Shown here piece after piece: positions 61,317 through 64,000 of a stretch of 64,000 nucleotides of DNA (position 1 is its first letter; each line of letters starts with the position of its first letter). The stretch spans positions 124,001 to 188,000 of the forward strand of contig NZ_LGEL01000011.1 of NCBI RefSeq assembly GCF_001636695.1, read 5' to 3'. The notes beneath the pieces are model-generated. The model saw only the letters and a program-made list of their open reading frames with translations. It did no database searches and was not told the origin of the DNA. Origin of the DNA: Pedobacter panaciterrae (GTDB taxonomy: Bacteria; Bacteroidota; Bacteroidia; Sphingobacteriales; Sphingobacteriaceae). The translations under genes and the position numbers were made by a program.

Positions 61317-64000
61317 CTACCAGTTACTTCCTGCCATGATGAGTACCTGACTCTCGTTTCCGTATTTAACTTCATTCACAAACGTTTCCATGCCATCCTG
61401 CAATGGTATCATAGAAATACCCCTTCGTTCGTATTCTTTTTCAAGTGTCGACGAAACCATTCCCGCTCCTTTCCACGGCCCCCAGTTTATAGCCATCACC
61501 TTACCCTTTATCTTTGCATTTAAGGCCCAGGCGTATCTGTCCATCACACTATTTGCTGCTGCGTAATCAGTTTGGCCACGGTTTCCGTAAACTGAGGCTA
61601 TGCTCGAGAAAAAGATGACAAACTGGGTTTCAGGTCTTAGTTGCTCTGCAAGAACCCTTAAAGGAGTCACTTTGGTTTCAAAAACCCTTCTAAACGACTC
61701 CACTGTTTTGCCATGAAACAATTTATCCTCCAGCAAACCAGCTCCATGAACTACCCCATCTATCCTTCCATATTGCTCATAAACAACACCGATAAATTTG
61801 CTTAAGCCTTCCTCATCACGTAAATCAAGCGATGCATATGATACAATAGAACCTACTGATTCGAGTGAACTAATCGTTTCCAGGATCTGATTGTTTTTAT
61901 AGATCTTGTTGATCTCCTGTTCTATCTCTGCAGGCTTTTTAATATCACCCTGCCTGATTAAGTAAGCCCTGATCTCTTCTTTGGTTTTCATAAAAGCAAA
62001 CTGATCCAATCCATTAGCTCTGGGATCGGGAGAACGGCCAACCAAAATATATCGGCATGGATAATCCTTTGCAAAATGTGTCATTAACTTCGCTGTGATT
62101 CCCTGTGCACCACCCAGAACCAATACCACAGCATCTTTATCCAATTGAATATGGGAATCAACCAATTCTGTAACCAGCTGCGAAGGAATCAATTCAAGCG
62201 TATGTCTTTTAACTCCATCATAAATCACCTCAGAAGGTTCATCCGGATTCAAGATTTCATTCAATGTAATTCTGGCAATTTCTTCTGGAGCAGATTTCGT
62301 TGTTAAACTTACAATCCTGCATTTGGTGTTTTCATATTCCTTATCTAAACTTTTAAATAGGCCTGAGTATCCCTGAAAGTGCCTTAACATGGCAGTATCT
62401 GCCTCATTATCCATATAACCTTTGGTATCTGAAATGAGATATATCCACTTCATTTCCTCAAAATCGAGTTCCTTTATCCTGGCGATATTATCAATAATAG
62501 TAGCCTTATCAGGCGTACTGAACATGTTCAACATGATCAGGCCTTTATAGTCTTTCAAACTATCAGTAACAGAAACAACATCTACAATTGCTCCCTGCGA
62601 CTCAAATAGCTCCTTAATGGCTACAGCTTGCAAGCCCGCATCATCAGTTACAGCAAAACGGACTCCCTTTAACGACGAAGTATCTTTATTTAAAATTTCC
62701 GAAGGTGTAAGCTCAAATCTAAGTCTGGACAAAGCCTCATTATAATTCTCATTTATAGCACTTATAGCACTCTCTTCAATAATCTTTTTAGCCTCGGCGA
62801 CGGCCTCAGTACTTTCAGATTCTATTTCCGAAATCCAATTTACCAAACCATTAAGGGTTTTAATAGCTGCCAGTTTTTCCATTAGATCATCACCACTTTC
62901 CTCACCTTTGTTAAAACCAATCTTTACTTTCAGCTCGCCAATAATTTCCATGCGCTTAATAGAATCTATACTCAGATCTGCTTCCAGATCAAGATCCATC
63001 CCAAGCATATCCTGAGGATAACCTGTCTTATCGCTTACAACAGAAAGAATTGCAGATTTAATATCGGCCAGGGTAAATTTCACACTACCTTTTTCCTCTG
63101 CAACCGGAACCGCTGACTCAGTGTTTTCGTTGATCCAGTTTACCAAACCATTTAGTGTTTTAATACCTGCCAGCTGCTCCATAAAAGCATCTTCATTTTT
63201 ATCTGCATTGCTAAAACCACCCAACTCTGTACGTAAAGAACTAATAATCTCCATGCGCTTAATAGAATCAATGCTTAAATCAGCCTCCAGATCCATTTCC
63301 ATTCCAAGCATTTCCTGAGGGTAGCCAGTTTTATCGCTCACAATGCTCATTAAAACTGCTTTAACATCAATTTTTAGGGCTGCTGGTTTTGCAACAGCCG
63401 CTATCGATTGAATGTCGTCCACAGGCTGCTCAACTGTAATCTGTACCGATGGCATAGCCTGTGTTACAGCTGGCGCAGGAACATACATTTGCTGTTGCAT
63501 TTGCATATTTGGCGATTGCTGTGCTAAAAACGTTAACATTACATCACGCTGTGCCTGAATCATCATTTTCATCCCATTCAGGTATTCCTGCATCATTTGT
63601 TCTGCCGCATTCGAGGGCGTATTTATATATTCTGTTTTCACTTGTGTTCCTTTTAGTTTAAGTGGCTTCACTATTGGCAAAGCCCCATTAGAAGGCAATT
63701 TCCCTATTGATGGTATCGCATGCTGCCCATTTACATACCAAATTGTTTTACTTTTTTTGTACTGCCCCGGTTCATCCAGCATTAAAAGCGTAGCATTACG
63801 CCCATCAAACAATTTTTCCAATTTAACATCACGCCCGGTAGCTATGTAAGCCGCAATTGTACAAAGCAGGTGTGTTATCTTATTATGACTGTTATCTTCT
63901 GCATAAAGTAAAAGTTCATCCTTGCCTAAGCATGCTTTTGCAAGGGCAGTTAGTACTTTTCCAGGCCCTACCTCTATAAAGATTCTTGCCCCATCCTCAT
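61317..64000 (-). CDS. PUFA-synthase-like PKS subunit: ...AT-ACP-ACP-KR (5' end outside window)
   Basis: Open from the window edge; the TTG-initiated 834-codon frame at 63821 is only part of it. Upstream codons read ARIFIEVGPGKVLTALAK, the conserved end of an acyltransferase domain, so a KS-AT front is expected beyond 64000. Visible: AT tail, Gln/Met-rich linker, two tandem ACPs each with DLEADLSIDSIKRMEI (phosphopantetheine Ser in both), a long helical linker, and a C-terminal ketoreductase with LGGAQGITAKL, FFSSIASVYG and YAAAN (Ser-Tyr pair). This resembles PfaA-type synthases with tandem carriers. The next gene begins 11 bases after its stop. Confidence 0.92.
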   Translation of the reverse strand, partial: EDGARIFIEVGPGKVLTALAKACLGKDELLLYAEDNSHNKITHLLCTIAAYIATGRDVKLEKLFDGRNATLLMLDEPGQYKKSKTIWYVNGQHAIPSIGKLPSNGALPIVKPLKLKGTQVKTEYINTPSNAAEQMMQEYLNGMKMMIQAQRDVMLTFLAQQSPNMQMQQQMYVPAPAVTQAMPSVQITVEQPVDDIQSIAAVAKPAALKIDVKAVLMSIVSDKTGYPQEMLGMEMDLEADLSIDSIKRMEIISSLRTELGGFSNADKNEDAFMEQLAGIKTLNGLVNWINENTESAVPVAEEKGSVKFTLADIKSAILSVVSDKTGYPQDMLGMDLDLEADLSIDSIKRMEIIGELKVKIGFNKGEESGDDLMEKLAAIKTLNGLVNWISEIESESTEAVAEAKKIIEESAISAINENYNEALSRLRFELTPSEILNKDTSSLKGVRFAVTDDAGLQAVAIKELFESQGAIVDVVSVTDSLKDYKGLIMLNMFSTPDKATIIDNIARIKELDFEEMKWIYLISDTKGYMDNEADTAMLRHFQGYSGLFKSLDKEYENTKCRIVSLTTKSAPEEIARITLNEILNPDEPSEVIYDGVKRHTLELIPSQLVTELVDSHIQLDKDAVVLVLGGAQGITAKLMTHFAKDYPCRYILVGRSPDPRANGLDQFAFMKTKEEIRAYLIRQGDIKKPAEIEQEINKIYKNNQILETISSLESVGSIVSYASLDLRDEEGLSKFIGVVYEQYGRIDGVVHGAGLLEDKLFHGKTVESFRRVFETKVTPLRVLAEQLRPETQFVIFFSSIASVYGNRGQTDYAAANSVMDRYAWALNAKIKGKVMAINWGPWKGAGMVSSTLEKEYERRGISMIPLQDGMETFVNEVKYGNESQVLIMAGSNW

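Noticed and set aside
57037-64000. Canonical EPA/DHA (PUFA) synthase operon
   Set aside because: No PfaB/PfaC/PfaD set is visible, the PPTase is fused, and glycosyl- and acyltransferases are coupled. It could still be a relative, and the missing part beyond 64000 prevents a firm exclusion.
50601-64000. Flexirubin / aryl-polyene type II cluster
   Set aside because: Those clusters use discrete type II KS/KR/DH enzymes and aromatic ammonia-lyase steps, none of which is seen; the synthases here are large multidomain proteins.

Overview
The window looks like a chromosomal segment of a Bacteroidota bacterium, probably Sphingobacteriaceae (Pedobacter-like). The reasons are TTTG / TAnnTTTG promoters, a compact rpoZ with bamD and coaBC beside it, secreted proteins with carboxypeptidase-regulatory domains, SUMF1-type and DUF6266 proteins, and an ammonium transporter paired with an outer-membrane barrel. 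No rRNA, tRNA, CRISPR array or insertion sequence was seen.

Bases 1-23971 form one enormous inverted repeat with no spacer; the hinge lies between 11986 and 11987. Each ~12 kb arm carries the same housekeeping block: DUF5655-like protein, bamD, rpoZ, coaBC, a PorD-like DUF4835 protein, blaI/blaR1, recN, fabI, two paralogous secreted proteins and a radical SAM gene. The left arm runs off the window edge inside the radical SAM gene, while the right arm continues into unique sequence. I found only four loci where the arms differ. One carries 12 bases of the Nextera/Tn5 mosaic end, and at the other three every changed base moves toward that adapter sequence. I therefore read the palindrome as very probably a fold-back assembly or library artefact, and the right arm as the real locus.

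From 24.5 to 50.5 kb the sequence is ordinary: a sugar-oxidoreductase type operon (SUMF1, Gfo/Idh/MocA, ApbE, TIM-barrel isomerase), clpC, a LytS/LytTR two-component pair, the ABC-F factor EttA, a second TIM-barrel isomerase, DUF6266, an esterase with a ROK kinase, a DbpA-like helicase, an amt-porin pair, a GH20 hexosaminidase and a YhcC-type radical SAM protein. A perfect 24-bp-stem palindrome sits at 36844-36896, and an 11-bp-periodic direct repeat lies upstream of DUF6266.

The part most likely to hold a new system is 50.6-64.0 kb and beyond. It is a minus-strand operon of at least nine tightly packed, mostly overlapping genes. It encodes a split PUFA-synthase-like / iterative type I PKS (AT-ACP-ACP-KR running off the window, and KS-AT-DH with a C-terminal phosphopantetheinyl transferase), a stand-alone acyl carrier protein, an alpha/beta hydrolase, two GT-B glycosyltransferases, two condensation-type (HxxxDG) acyltransferases and a small membrane protein. 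KR and DH are visible but no enoyl reductase, so an unsaturated or polyene chain that is glycosylated and acylated is the most economical inference. The product is unknown.
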